Shown in pieces: positions 17,991-26,624 of a DNA stretch of 64,000 nucleotides. The DNA is taken from NCBI GenBank assembly GCA_003990955.1, contig BIFV01000005.1, forward strand, positions 62,001-126,000, written 5' to 3'. The stretch comes from Sporomusaceae bacterium FL31. Lineage in GTDB: Bacteria > Bacillota > Negativicutes > DSM-1736 > Dendrosporobacteraceae. The notes below the pieces were generated by a model that ran no database searches, was not told where the DNA came from, and saw only the letters and a program-made list of their open reading frames with translations. Within the stretch, counting starts at the first letter, position 1; each line of letters begins with the position of its first letter. Position numbers and translations under genes: made by a program.

Positions 17991-19304
17991 ATGACTTTAG
18001 CAGCTTTGCCGAGCCAGCTCCTGAAAGACTTCACGGTATCCACACAGCAACTGGAAAATCTAATAGAATTATTTCTTTACGATATGCGCGAAGGACTGGC
18101 TCAACGTCACAGTTCATTAGCCATGCTGCCTTCTTATCTCAGCAAGCCATCTGGACAGGAAACTGGGATATTTCTTGCCCTTGACTTTGGCGGGACTAAT
18201 GTTCGGGCTCTTAAGATTAACCTGCAAGGCAATGGTAAGTTTCAGGTTCTCGAACGACAAGATGCCCCGCTTGTCTCTGCCGATGACGGCTATAATTACA
18301 TCGCCAGCACGGCAACCGCTGAACAATTGTTTGACTTTCTAGCTGCCAAACTAGCCGCTTTGGCTACCGAAAGCAATCAATATGTGCTCGGTCATGCCTT
18401 TTCGTTTCCTTGCCGGATGTCGAATATCGAACATGCCGAGTTATTGTATTGGACAAAAGAACTTGCAACCTCCGGTGTTGTAGGTAAGAATATCGTTGAA
18501 TTGCTTAACACAGCCTTTGTCCGCAAAGGTATCAGAAATATCAAAGCAGCCGCCATCCTCAACGACTCCATCAGCGCATTACTGGCTGCTGCTTACAAAG
18601 ACACGAGAACCGACATCGGTTCGATCTGCGGTACCGGGCACAATACCTGCTATCTTGAACCTAGTTATACGCAGACAGCTTACGCTAAACCGATGTACAT
18701 AAATATGGAATCCGGCAATTTTGATAAAGTCCCTCAAAACCGCTATGATAAAGTTTTAGATAAAAACAGCGACCGGCCTGGAGCCGGTCGCCTTGAAAAA
18801 ATGTGTTCAGGACGTTACATCGGTGAATTGTTCCGCCTTGCTTGTTATGATTTAATTGACAATGGGGTCTTGCCGCAATCGTTATCCACGATCTCCTTGC
18901 CTTCTACTGCTGTCACCGGCAAGGAGATGGCCGGCCTAGCAGCCGACTCCAGCCATAATCTTCAAGCCATTAACGCCTGGCTGTCTCAGCTTGGCTGGAT
19001 AAAAAGCAGCCAGGAAGAACGAATGTACCTGCAAAACCTTGCCACTCTGATTGTTCAGCGTTCAGCCCGCTTGGTTGCTGCAACCTATGCAGCAACACTT
19101 CGTCATATTGATCCTGAATTTTCTAAGCAGCATGTTATCGCGATTGATGGCTCCTTATATGAAAAGATGCCTGGTTATGCGAGCAAGATTACCGAAACAC
19201 TTTATGAGCTTTTAGGTAAAAACGCCAACAAAATCCAGTGCAAATTAAGCAAAGATGGCTCAGGGGTCGGTGCCGCTGTTGCCGCCGCCACAACACTGAG
19301 CTAA
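17991..19304 (+). CDS. Eukaryotic-type hexokinase
   Basis: 437 aa, the length of one eukaryotic hexokinase domain. It has the phosphate-binding FLALDFGGTNVRAL (61-74), the sugar-binding block GHAFSFPCRM, the catalytic Asp in ILNDSISALLAAAY, the second phosphate motif GTGHNTCY, and further down a region MYINMESGNFDKVP then RPGAGRLEKMCSGRYIGEL that follows yeast and animal hexokinases (EKMISGMYLGE). Bacterial glucokinases of the ROK or Glk types lack these. It likely phosphorylates glucose or related hexoses in the cytosol. The gene has an AAGGAGG site, is divergent from galT and may share the ROK-controlled region. Confidence 0.88.
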   Translation: MTLAALPSQLLKDFTVSTQQLENLIELFLYDMREGLAQRHSSLAMLPSYLSKPSGQETGIFLALDFGGTNVRALKINLQGNGKFQVLERQDAPLVSADDGYNYIASTATAEQLFDFLAAKLAALATESNQYVLGHAFSFPCRMSNIEHAELLYWTKELATSGVVGKNIVELLNTAFVRKGIRNIKAAAILNDSISALLAAAYKDTRTDIGSICGTGHNTCYLEPSYTQTAYAKPMYINMESGNFDKVPQNRYDKVLDKNSDRPGAGRLEKMCSGRYIGELFRLACYDLIDNGVLPQSLSTISLPSTAVTGKEMAGLAADSSHNLQAINAWLSQLGWIKSSQEERMYLQNLATLIVQRSARLVAATYAATLRHIDPEFSKQHVIAIDGSLYEKMPGYASKITETLYELLGKNANKIQCKLSKDGSGVGAAVAAATTLS

Positions 19305-19312
19305 CATTCAGG

Positions 19313-19885
19313 TTAAAAATGCTGATTGATAAATTTGACTGAACTAGCATGAAATGCGGCGATGCTTGCCCCAATGATATCCGCAACTAAATCTAAATCG
19401 GTATCCAAAAGACTGGGCTGACCAGGTGGAACGGGATGCGTTGTGCTGTCTACAATAAATTCTAATACCTCATAGATAGCTCCCATGCTAATTCCTAAAC
19501 AAACTACCAGAATAAACTTGAATAGCCGTGACATTGAGTGATCCAGAAGTTGGGCCGCCAGGATATAGCCAAATAAGGCAAAAGAGTATGTTCCAAAGCC
19601 ATGCAGCAGTTTATCAAAAACGGTTGAGGTCAAATAATATTCCAAATAATAGCCAAAAAAGCCATCACTGAGTAATGTAACCACCATAATGGCACGGACA
19701 TAGTTGCTCATTAGCAGATGAAACTTAAATTCTAAATAATCATAGCATATCCACAGCGCGGTAGTAGCAATAATGCCGCGGATATAATATTCGTTGCCTC
19801 GAGCTGCTAATACCATTACTAATAAAATTTGTGCTGCAAGAAATATCGCAGTGATTGAACGCTTGACAAGTCTCTGTTCAGTCAA
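19313..19885 (-). CDS. DUF2238/YjdF-like integral membrane protein
   Basis: 190 aa with five or six membrane helices. The loops FDKLLHGFGTYSF, GAIYEVLEFIVDS and DTDLDLVADIIGA give the pattern of His, Glu and Asp residues at helix ends seen in the DUF2238/YjdF membrane proteins; the assignment is by eye. Function unknown in the family. A TTG start at 19885 is supported by AGGAGG six bases before it. It is tail to tail with the hexokinase gene, only eight bases apart. Confidence 0.65.
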   Translation of the reverse strand: MTEQRLVKRSITAIFLAAQILLVMVLAARGNEYYIRGIIATTALWICYDYLEFKFHLLMSNYVRAIMVVTLLSDGFFGYYLEYYLTSTVFDKLLHGFGTYSFALFGYILAAQLLDHSMSRLFKFILVVCLGISMGAIYEVLEFIVDSTTHPVPPGQPSLLDTDLDLVADIIGASIAAFHASSVKFINQHF

Positions 19886-19980
19886 GGCCTACCTCCTGTA
19901 ATTTTTTTTTTGAGCAAAACCAACTGACATTTCACTAGTATACCCAGGTTTATTGAGACTTACCAATCTCTTATTGGCAT

Positions 19981-20022
19981 AAAAATGGCCTTTAATCCAT
20001 GTGAGGATTAAAGGCCATTTTT
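19981..20022 (-). terminator. Intrinsic terminator of pgm
   Basis: Perfect 18-base arms (19981-19998 and 20005-20022), six-base loop, with an outer A5/T5 pair that forms the T run on either strand. It directly follows the pgm stop at 20026. Confidence 0.9.
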
Positions 20023-20025
20023 CAA

Positions 20026-21678
20026 TTATACACCAGCGGCAGCAAAAGTCTCTGCCACAAGCTCCTTGGCTTCGGTTTGAATCTGCCTGAGATGGGCTTC
20101 ACCCTTAAAGCTTTCAGCATAAATCTTATATACGTCTTCAGTTCCTGAAGGCCTGGCGGCAAACCAGCCATTTGCAGTGCAGACCTTTAAGCCGCCAATC
20201 GGCATATTGTTGCCCGGAGCACTTGTCAGCTTAGCGGTGATTTCGTCGCCAGCCAACAGTTTCGCTTTAACCTGATCAGACGAAAGCTTTGCCAGCACCT
20301 TTTTTTGCGGCGAAGTGGCAACCGCATCAATCCGTTCATAGACAGGCTTACCGAACTTCTCCGTGAGCTCATGATAATGCTGGCCAGGGTCACGGCCAGT
20401 TTTAGCAGTAATCTCTGCTGCCAGCAGACTTAGAATAATTCCATCTTTATCAGTAGTCCACACACTGCCGTCCTTTCTGAGAAACGAAGCACCCGCACTT
20501 TCTTCGCCACCAAAGCCAAACGAACCATCCACCAGCCCGTCAACAAACCATTTAAAACCAACTGGAACCTCAGCCAATGGACGCCCTAAGCTTGCCGCTA
20601 CACGATCAATCATCGAAGAGCTTACCAGCGTTTTCCCAATTGCCGCATCTTTTCGCCAACTCTGACGATCCTGAAATAAATAATGAATGGCTACTGCGAG
20701 GTAATGGTTTGGATTCAACAACCCTGAGCTGCGAGTGACAATGCCGTGTCGGTCAAAATCCGGATCATTGCCGAAAGCTAAGTCATATTTGTCTTTCAGC
20801 TCAATCAAGCCTGCCATCGCATAGGGCGACGAGCAGTCCATCCGGATTTTACCATCACTATCAACATTCATAAATGCAAAGGTTGGATCAGCAAAGCCGT
20901 TGATCAAATCAATATTGATTCCATATCTTTCAGCAATTGGCAGCCAGTAGCCGAGGCCGGAACCGCCAAGTGCGTCGGCACCAAGTTTTAACCCTGAACG
21001 GCGGATAGCCTCCATGTCAATAATATTTTGAAGATCGTTGACATAGGAATCGATGTAATTATACTCATGAACATTTGCGCTTTGAATCGCTTGTTGGTAA
21101 CTGACGCGTTTTACGCCATTTAGTTTTTTTTGTAAAAACTCGTTTGCCATATCTGCGATCCATTGTGTTGCATGCGTATCTGCCGGACCGCCATGTGGGG
21201 GATTATATTTGATACCTCCGTTATCGGGCGGATTGTGAGAGGGCGTAATGACAATCCCATCCGCAAAGCCAGTTTTACGGTCTTTATTATAAGTCAATAT
21301 CGCATGCGATATCGCGGGCGTGGGCGTATAGTTATGCTCTTTGGCAATCATTGTTTCAACACCATTCGCCGCCAGCACCTCAACTGCCGAAATGAACGCC
21401 GGCTCAGAAAGGGCATGAGTATCAAAGCCAAGAAATAAGGGGCCGCTTATCCCCTGTGCCTCGCGATAGCAGCAAATAGCTTGGGTAATGGCATAAATAT
21501 GATCTTCATTAAAACTGTATTTAAATGAATTACCCCGATGCCCCGATGTGCCAAATTCGACGCGATGGGCTGGCTCACTGGCATCAGGATGATTGGTATA
21601 ATAACCGCTGATCAGTCTTGGCACATTGACCAATATCGATTGGGGTGCTTTTTTACCCGCTAATGCATGAATAGTCAT
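20026..21678 (-). CDS. pgm: Phosphoglucomutase (alpha-D-glucose-1,6-bisphosphate-dependent)
   Basis: 550 aa, the length of E. coli Pgm (546). It interconverts glucose-1-P and glucose-6-P. FGTSGHRG is at residues 43-50, the phospho-serine loop [17 protein letters not shown] around 146-162, the Mg2+ loop NDPDFDRHG, the sugar-binding GGEESAG, and the phosphate loop [12 protein letters not shown] near the C-terminus. The ATG has a GGAGGTG site. It completes the route from galactose: GalT yields glucose-1-P and this enzyme delivers glucose-6-P. Confidence 0.96.
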   Translation of the reverse strand: MTIHALAGKKAPQSILVNVPRLISGYYTNHPDASEPAHRVEFGTSGHRGNSFKYSFNEDHIYAITQAICCYREAQGISGPLFLGFDTHALSEPAFISAVEVLAANGVETMIAKEHNYTPTPAISHAILTYNKDRKTGFADGIVITPSHNPPDNGGIKYNPPHGGPADTHATQWIADMANEFLQKKLNGVKRVSYQQAIQSANVHEYNYIDSYVNDLQNIIDMEAIRRSGLKLGADALGGSGLGYWLPIAERYGINIDLINGFADPTFAFMNVDSDGKIRMDCSSPYAMAGLIELKDKYDLAFGNDPDFDRHGIVTRSSGLLNPNHYLAVAIHYLFQDRQSWRKDAAIGKTLVSSSMIDRVAASLGRPLAEVPVGFKWFVDGLVDGSFGFGGEESAGASFLRKDGSVWTTDKDGIILSLLAAEITAKTGRDPGQHYHELTEKFGKPVYERIDAVATSPQKKVLAKLSSDQVKAKLLAGDEITAKLTSAPGNNMPIGGLKVCTANGWFAARPSGTEDVYKIYAESFKGEAHLRQIQTEAKELVAETFAAAGV

Positions 21679-21904
21679 TCATCCACCTCCAAACACTTAT
21701 TTAACCATATTTTACCTTTTTATTTCTCCCTGTTGATTACATTTTCCTCTAATTGAAGGTTAAAATTAGCGGACTTATTACTATAGTTAATTAGAAAAGG
21801 ATTGCCCTCATTGGCTCAATCAGTTAAAATAACTTATTAAGTTTTCGGAGAATTGGTGCACATGATCAAGCATTAATCGCATACTTTTCGGATAAGGAGA
21901 TCGA

Positions 21905-23080
21905 ATGACACAAAAACTTTGGAATATGAATTTTATTTTAATCTGCTTAGCAAATCTGACTGTTAGCATTCCCTTTCACAGCTTATTAGCAACATTGCCT
22001 ATTTATATTGAGTCATTAGGCGGGAGCAAAGAAGTGGTCGGCTTATCATTAGGCTATCTGACCATTGCCGCAGTAGTGATTAGACCATTAACCGGCTGGG
22101 CTATTGATAAATTTGGTCGTAAAGGAATTCTTCTGCTTGGCCTATTATTGTTTGCATTAGCTACTAGCGGCTATGTCGCAATGGTTCCAATTTATATGCT
22201 GCTCATTCTTCGTTCCTTACAAGGATTAGGCTGGGGGATTTGCAGCACAACGATCGGAACAGTAGCATCGGATGTTATTCCTAAAGCCAGATTGGGTGAA
22301 GGTCTGGGCTTTTTTGGCGCCACAGCCAGCATATCTTTGGCTTTATCGCCAGCACTATCGTTATCATTAGTAGATTTATTTCCCTTTCAAAATTTGTTTT
22401 TAATTTGCACTGTGTTTACTTTGATTTCAATATTGCTGGCTATGGCCATTAAATCCCCCCCGGCAGAGAAACCTCATACGAGCAGTAAAATGGTCTTGTT
22501 TGAGCCAACTGCACTCAAACCCTCAGTGATCATGCTGCTGGTTACCTTAACCTATAGCTCGCTGCTTTCATTTTTAGCGCTTTATATGCGTCAGCAAGGG
22601 CTATCTTCAACAGGCTTATTCTTTACAGCCATGGCATTAACAACATTGGCTTTTCGTCCCTTGGCTGGCCGTTTGATCGACACTCATGGTCAATGGGGTT
22701 GTAAAGTGATTGTTTTAACGGGTTTGACTGCCATTGCAGGCGCCATGCTGCTCACTGTTCATATCTCTACTTCAACTTATTTAATATTCAGCGGCTTACT
22801 CTACGGGGTCGGCTTTGGCTTTATTCAGCCATCGATGCTGACACTTTGTTTACAAAGCGTACCCGCAAACCGTCGAGGCGCCGCCAACGCAACCTACTGG
22901 ACAGCCTTTGATATTGGCGTGGCAGTCGGGTCAATTGTCTGGGGGATTATCGCTCAAAATTGGGGCTACCAATTGATGTTCCAACTGAATATTCTGCCGG
23001 TTTTTGTGGCTGCAGCCGTGTATCTTTATGATCATCAACAGATTAACCCCTGGCGTAATGCGGCAGATTCTAAGCTGTAA
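21905..23080 (+). CDS. MFS transporter (DHA1-like)
   Basis: 391 aa with 12 predicted membrane helices. The loop between helices 2 and 3 is RPLTGWAIDKFGRKGIL (motif A, G-x-x-x-D-x-x-G-R-K/R), repeated in the second half as RPLAGRLIDTHGQWG. LRSLQGLGWG around helix 4 (motif B-like) is as in drug/proton antiporters of the DHA1 group. The substrate is unknown. An AAGGAG site precedes the ATG. There is no adjacent regulator or partner enzyme. Confidence 0.88.
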   Translation: MTQKLWNMNFILICLANLTVSIPFHSLLATLPIYIESLGGSKEVVGLSLGYLTIAAVVIRPLTGWAIDKFGRKGILLLGLLLFALATSGYVAMVPIYMLLILRSLQGLGWGICSTTIGTVASDVIPKARLGEGLGFFGATASISLALSPALSLSLVDLFPFQNLFLICTVFTLISILLAMAIKSPPAEKPHTSSKMVLFEPTALKPSVIMLLVTLTYSSLLSFLALYMRQQGLSSTGLFFTAMALTTLAFRPLAGRLIDTHGQWGCKVIVLTGLTAIAGAMLLTVHISTSTYLIFSGLLYGVGFGFIQPSMLTLCLQSVPANRRGAANATYWTAFDIGVAVGSIVWGIIAQNWGYQLMFQLNILPVFVAAAVYLYDHQQINPWRNAADSKL

Positions 23081-23319
23081 CTTAATGACATTTTTGGTAA
23101 AACCACATTTTTTCTGAAAAATAATGCTATGTTTGCAAATTTTTTTCAAGAAAACATAAAAACCCTCTTTACTTTTGATTGATTTTAGCGTATATTTAAA
23201 TAGCCCAGTAATAGACTCAGTGAAGTTTTCATTAGTTCTTCTCAAGTTTTTCTATGAGAAAGCCCTATGATCAATTCCAATAACTATTTAGGGTAATTAC
23301 TTTGAGGAGGCTATATAAT

Positions 23320-23634
23320 ATGGCTCAAGACAAAACTCTATCCTGCCGCGATTGCGGTGCAGAATTCGTATTCACTGCATCTGAACAAGATTTCTTTGCA
23401 GAAAAAGGTTTCACTAACGAACCAGGTCGTTGCCCTGATTGCCGTGCAGCTCGCAAACAACAAAACAACCGTGGTGGTTTTGGCGGCGGTCGCAGCAACA
23501 GCAGCTACCAACAACGCGAAATGCATGATGCAACTTGTGCAGCATGTGGCGTTCAAACCCAAGTTCCTTTCCGTCCAAGCAATGATCGTCCGATCTATTG
23601 CCGCGATTGTTTCCAAAGCAACAAACGTTACTAA
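23320..23634 (+). CDS. Zinc-ribbon protein with two CxxC-CxxC modules
   Basis: 104 aa, basic. The N-terminal module has CRDCG and, about 20 residues on, CPDCR. A linker rich in Gly, Arg, Asn and Gln (GGFGGGRSN) follows, then a second module with CAACG and CRDC. This is the layout of the probable zinc-ribbon families of Firmicutes, some of which also appear in cold-shock settings. RNA binding is plausible given the RGG-like linker but is inference. The ATG at 23320 is chosen over one 18 bases upstream because GAGGAGG (23304-23310) precedes it. The 5' gap of about 239 bases may be a long leader. A strong terminator follows. Confidence 0.8.
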   Translation: MAQDKTLSCRDCGAEFVFTASEQDFFAEKGFTNEPGRCPDCRAARKQQNNRGGFGGGRSNSSYQQREMHDATCAACGVQTQVPFRPSNDRPIYCRDCFQSNKRY

Positions 23635-23643
23635 GAACTTCAA

Positions 23644-23675
23644 CTCCCCTGCTGTTGCAGGGGAGCTTTATTTTT
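23644..23675 (+). terminator. Intrinsic terminator after the zinc-ribbon gene
   Basis: CTCCCCTGC and its complement around a TGTT loop, followed by CTTTATTTTT on the plus strand, nine bases after the stop. Confidence 0.9.
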
Positions 23676-23693
23676 CGGCCAATATTTAGCATT

Positions 23694-23793
23694 ATTTAAC
23701 CGCAAAGCATCCATGTAGCCAAAGGAATGCCGCTAACAAGCACGACATGCTCGCGCAAAATCCTTTCGTACATCGAATGACTTGCGGTTAAAT
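23694..23793. repeat. 100-base imperfect palindromic intergenic element
   Basis: The outer 12 bases (ATTTAACCGCAA at 23694-23705, complement at 23782-23793) pair perfectly. Inside, CATCCATGTA...AAAGGA pairs imperfectly with TCCTTT...TACATCGAATG, and the centre again holds short inverted repeats. It lies between the zinc-ribbon terminator and the helicase promoter and carries no ORF. It could be a mobile palindromic repeat or a structured RNA. Confidence 0.5.
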
Positions 23794-23823
23794 GTACTTA
23801 ATCCTGCTGAAAAAGTATAAGGA

Positions 23824-23852
23824 TTGACCGCTTTGTGTAAACTTAAAATAAT
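23824..23852 (+). promoter_or_regulatory. Promoter of the DEAD-box helicase gene
   Basis: TTGACC (23824-23829) and AATAAT (23847-23852) with a 17-base spacer, 34 bases upstream of the ATG. Confidence 0.6.
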
Positions 23853-23885
23853 GTGATTGATCTATTGAAAATGAGGTATTGTCGA

Positions 23886-25226
23886 ATGTCCATCGATTTT
23901 TTATCCCTAGGAATAAGACCTGAAATTAATACATGCTTAAAAGAGATCGGAATTATAGAACCAACCCCAATTCAAACCAAAGCCATCCCAATTTTATTGA
24001 CTGGAAAAGATTTAGTTGCTCAGGCTCAAACAGGAACAGGGAAAACATTTGCTTTTTTACTGCCTATTTTAGAAAAAATTGAAGTAAACAAGTCTTTTAC
24101 ACAAGCCCTAATTATTACACCCACTAGAGAATTAGCACTCCAAATAACCAAAGAAGCACAGAAACTCACGGCTAAACTCAATATCAATGTAGTCGCTGTA
24201 TATGGCGGTCATACATTGGACAAGCAAATTAACCAGTTGAAAAACAAGCCGCACATTGTTGTCGGTACACCGGGACGCCTCCTGGATCATGTTAGGCGGA
24301 GAACAATCAGCTTGGCAGGAGTGTCAAAATTGGTACTGGACGAAGCTGATCAAATGTTACATATGGGCTTTCTGGAGGAAGTAGAGCAAGTCATTCGCAA
24401 TACTGCTGCCAACCGCCAAACTATGTTGTTTTCGGCAACTATGCCAGCCAAAGTCCGTACTTTAGCCGATAAATACATGAATAAACCTACCGATATTCGC
24501 TTGCGCACAGAAAACATCACCTTAGATGAGATCAACCAACTGATCATTGAAACAACCCAAACCGAGAAACTTGATAAACTCTGCAGCATGATTCACGAAT
24601 ATCGCCCCTATTTAGCCATGATATTTTGTCATACAAAACAGAGAGTCAACGCACTCAATCTGGCGCTTGCACAACAAGGCTTCCTGGTCGATGAATTACA
24701 TGGTGATTTATCACAAGCCAAGCGTGAGCAAGTTCTGCGCCGCTTTCGTGATGCTAAAATCCAATTGTTAATTGCCACCGATATTGCTGCTCGTGGTCTT
24801 GATATTGAAGGCATCACCCATGTGTTTAATTATGACATCCCACGTGATGCCGATACCTACATTCACCGTATTGGCCGGACCGGACGAGCAGGGCAAACCG
24901 GAACAGCGGTTACTTTTGTTGTTCCTGGCGAGCAATATTTCCTGCGCTTAATCGAGCAAGGCATTCAAGCCTCCATTACAAAGCAGAAAGGCCTTAAAGC
25001 TGGTGTAACGGCCGGCGAGGCCGCACTGAATAAGCCGCGCAGTAAACCCAAAGACGAAACAAAGAAGGCTCCGTTTAATCCCAATAAACGCGATGACAAA
25101 AAAACCGGTAAACATGGCGGCATCAACCTGCGCAGCCGCCGCAAGCCAAAAACTGAGGAATCACCTGCTGCAAGAAAATCAGCTGGCGCTTCCCGGAAAT
25201 CGCCTAGACGCAGCCGCTCCTCTTGA
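23886..25226 (+). CDS. DEAD-box ATP-dependent RNA helicase
   Basis: 446 aa. All core motifs are present: Q motif (GIIEPTPIQTKAIP), I AQTGTGKT, Ia PTRELALQ, Ib TPGR, II DEAD (VLDEADQMLHMGF), III SAT, IV region IFCHTK, V ATDIAARGLD and VI HRIGRTGRAG. The last ~75 residues are a basic Lys/Arg/Ser-rich tail, as in CshA/RhlE-type helicases of RNA decay, ribosome assembly or cold adaptation. Spacing of the ATG from a GAGGT site sets the start at 23886; the frame is open 33 bases further upstream. Confidence 0.93.
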   Translation: MSIDFLSLGIRPEINTCLKEIGIIEPTPIQTKAIPILLTGKDLVAQAQTGTGKTFAFLLPILEKIEVNKSFTQALIITPTRELALQITKEAQKLTAKLNINVVAVYGGHTLDKQINQLKNKPHIVVGTPGRLLDHVRRRTISLAGVSKLVLDEADQMLHMGFLEEVEQVIRNTAANRQTMLFSATMPAKVRTLADKYMNKPTDIRLRTENITLDEINQLIIETTQTEKLDKLCSMIHEYRPYLAMIFCHTKQRVNALNLALAQQGFLVDELHGDLSQAKREQVLRRFRDAKIQLLIATDIAARGLDIEGITHVFNYDIPRDADTYIHRIGRTGRAGQTGTAVTFVVPGEQYFLRLIEQGIQASITKQKGLKAGVTAGEAALNKPRSKPKDETKKAPFNPNKRDDKKTGKHGGINLRSRRKPKTEESPAARKSAGASRKSPRRSRSS

Positions 25227-25300
25227 TTTCAGCTATGTCAGCAGCCTGCTCATACTTCATCTTTTGACCAAGAAATCCTGCATGTAGGTTTTCCATCTGA

Positions 25301-25342
25301 AATAATAAAGGACTTCTCCTTCCGGAGAAGTCCTTTATTATT
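25301..25342. terminator. Bidirectional terminator between helicase and porin genes
   Basis: Perfect 19-base arms (25301-25319, 25324-25342) around TTCC, with A/T-rich outer ends serving both convergent genes. Confidence 0.9.
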
Positions 25343-25347
25343 TATTT

Positions 25348-26286
25348 TTAGAATGAATAGGTTACAAATGTTTCTAACGAGTTGCTCTTATCGCTGCCGC
25401 CAATTTGTTTTAAATCATTATAAGCTACACTGAAAGTTGTATTCTCAGTTAATTTATGGTCATAACCAAAATACAAACCTTTCAAGCCACTGTCAAAGTC
25501 GGTCTTTTCAGCAATGGATCCGTTTACTTCAACTTTAGCGTAACTTAACGAAATCGAATTTTTGTCATCCAAATCATGGCTTACGCCGACAACAAATGCT
25601 TTATTATCATTATCGGCATCGGATTTGGCATATTCAGCAAAGTATGTAGTGGCACCATGTGCATAGGAGGTATCGATAGCCCAATGCTTGCTGGAATCAT
25701 AATCGCCGTCTTTATTGTCATATTTGGCTAAAGTTGCTCCAAGCGTCCAATCCGTAGCTGGCTGATAGGAAGCGTGCAAACTGTATAGCTTATTATCGCC
25801 ACCGGTTTCTTGTCCAGCCAGGAATTGCAATTCAGTCACACCAGTAGTGACAACACCGCTCACGGCGTCAAGCGCATCGTAACTGCCAATATTGCCGTCT
25901 GTACTATACAGCAAGGCATTGGCGCCAATCGTACCGCCTTGGCGTCCTAACGTATAGGTACCAGCATCGCTTTTGATGATGAAGCCGTAACGGTCAATCG
26001 TAGCAGTTGATTTTCCTTTACTAGTATCAAAATCCGCCGAGCCGCTATCACCATGATATCTTTGTGCGGCAAAACGCGCATATACGTCAACATTTTCGTC
26101 CAAAGCTGTTTTCGCATTGACGATGATAGTATTACGAGCGCCTTCCACATCTGGAAGGCCATCAGCTTGATCCCATTGATAATGGGTTTCAACTGAACCA
26201 TCGAATTCAACTGGAGCAGCCATAGCAACTCCTAACGACAGAGTCATAGATGCAGCAATCGCTGCGGCAAGCAATCTTTTCTTCAT
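25348..26286 (-). CDS. Outer-membrane porin-like beta-barrel protein
   Basis: 312 aa. A Sec signal peptide ends near VAMA-APVEF (about residue 23). The mature part is rich in alternating polar and aromatic strands and short Asp/Gly/Asn turns (YQWDQADG, YDNKDGDYDS, KYDNK) and ends in TYSF, the C-terminal aromatic residue that Bam-type machinery recognises. The stretch TYTLGRQGGTIG is similar to Gram-negative porins. It implies an outer membrane and places the host in the Negativicutes. The ATG has an AAGGAGG site. The promoter 150 bases upstream holds a Fur-like box, so expression may rise under iron limitation. Confidence 0.85.
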   Translation of the reverse strand: MKKRLLAAAIAASMTLSLGVAMAAPVEFDGSVETHYQWDQADGLPDVEGARNTIIVNAKTALDENVDVYARFAAQRYHGDSGSADFDTSKGKSTATIDRYGFIIKSDAGTYTLGRQGGTIGANALLYSTDGNIGSYDALDAVSGVVTTGVTELQFLAGQETGGDNKLYSLHASYQPATDWTLGATLAKYDNKDGDYDSSKHWAIDTSYAHGATTYFAEYAKSDADNDNKAFVVGVSHDLDDKNSISLSYAKVEVNGSIAEKTDFDSGLKGLYFGYDHKLTENTTFSVAYNDLKQIGGSDKSNSLETFVTYSF

Positions 26287-26433
26287 GTGTGTTATCCTCC
26301 TTGATTGTGCTCATGATGTATTGATAACACAGTCATCTGTTGATTGTGCAAGTGCCCACGTTTCCTTTCACAATACCCAGCTTGTCCTGTGCAAACAATC
26401 ACTTTCTCATAGCCCATGCAATCTTTATGTTAA

Positions 26434-26463
26434 ATTATAAATGATATTGGTTATCATTGTCAA
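26434..26463 (-). promoter_or_regulatory. Porin promoter
   Basis: TTGACA (26458-26463) and TATAAT (26434-26439) on the minus strand, 18-base spacer, about 150 bases before the porin ATG. Confidence 0.75.
26443..26461 (-). promoter_or_regulatory. Fur-like box inside the porin promoter
   Basis: GACAATGATAACCAATATC on the minus strand matches the 19-base Fur consensus at 16 positions. It occupies the spacer between -35 and -10, an ideal position for repression. Confidence 0.6.
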
Positions 26464-26526
26464 TGATTTTTTTAGCCCCTATCTACAGATTGAATCAATG
26501 AGACTGACATTTATCATTAAGTTTTC

Positions 26527-26556
26527 TTGACATAATTACTCAATCCTCACTATAAT
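26527..26556 (+). promoter_or_regulatory. Promoter of the chemoreceptor-like gene
   Basis: TTGACA (26527-26532) and TATAAT (26551-26556) with an 18-base spacer. Confidence 0.7.
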
Positions 26557-26570
26557 GTAAATTACTTAGG

Positions 26571-26613
26571 CAATGAGGCCTGTCATGGAGACAGGCCTCA
26601 TTGTATTTATTTT
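26571..26613 (+). terminator. Terminator-like hairpin in the leader of the chemoreceptor-like gene
   Basis: Perfect 14-base arms (26571-26584, 26590-26603), five-base loop, followed by TATTTATTTT and then at once the ribosome binding site of the next gene. It starts within about 10 bases of the expected transcription start, so it may act as a 5' stabiliser, an attenuator, or end a very short RNA. Confidence 0.6.
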
Positions 26614-26624
26614 GAGGTGAATGT

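Larger units (their letters stand above)
26287..26624. other. Gene-free divergent regulatory region
   Basis: 338 bases between the porin and chemoreceptor-like genes. It holds a minus-strand promoter with a Fur-like box, a long AT-rich porin leader, a plus-strand promoter and a terminator-like hairpin, each listed separately. No ORF was recognised. Confidence 0.8.

Noticed and set aside
23338..23692. Long open frames overlapping the zinc-ribbon gene in other frames and on the other strand
   Set aside because: They are shadows of the repetitive, G-rich codons of the zinc-ribbon gene; none has a ribosome binding site.
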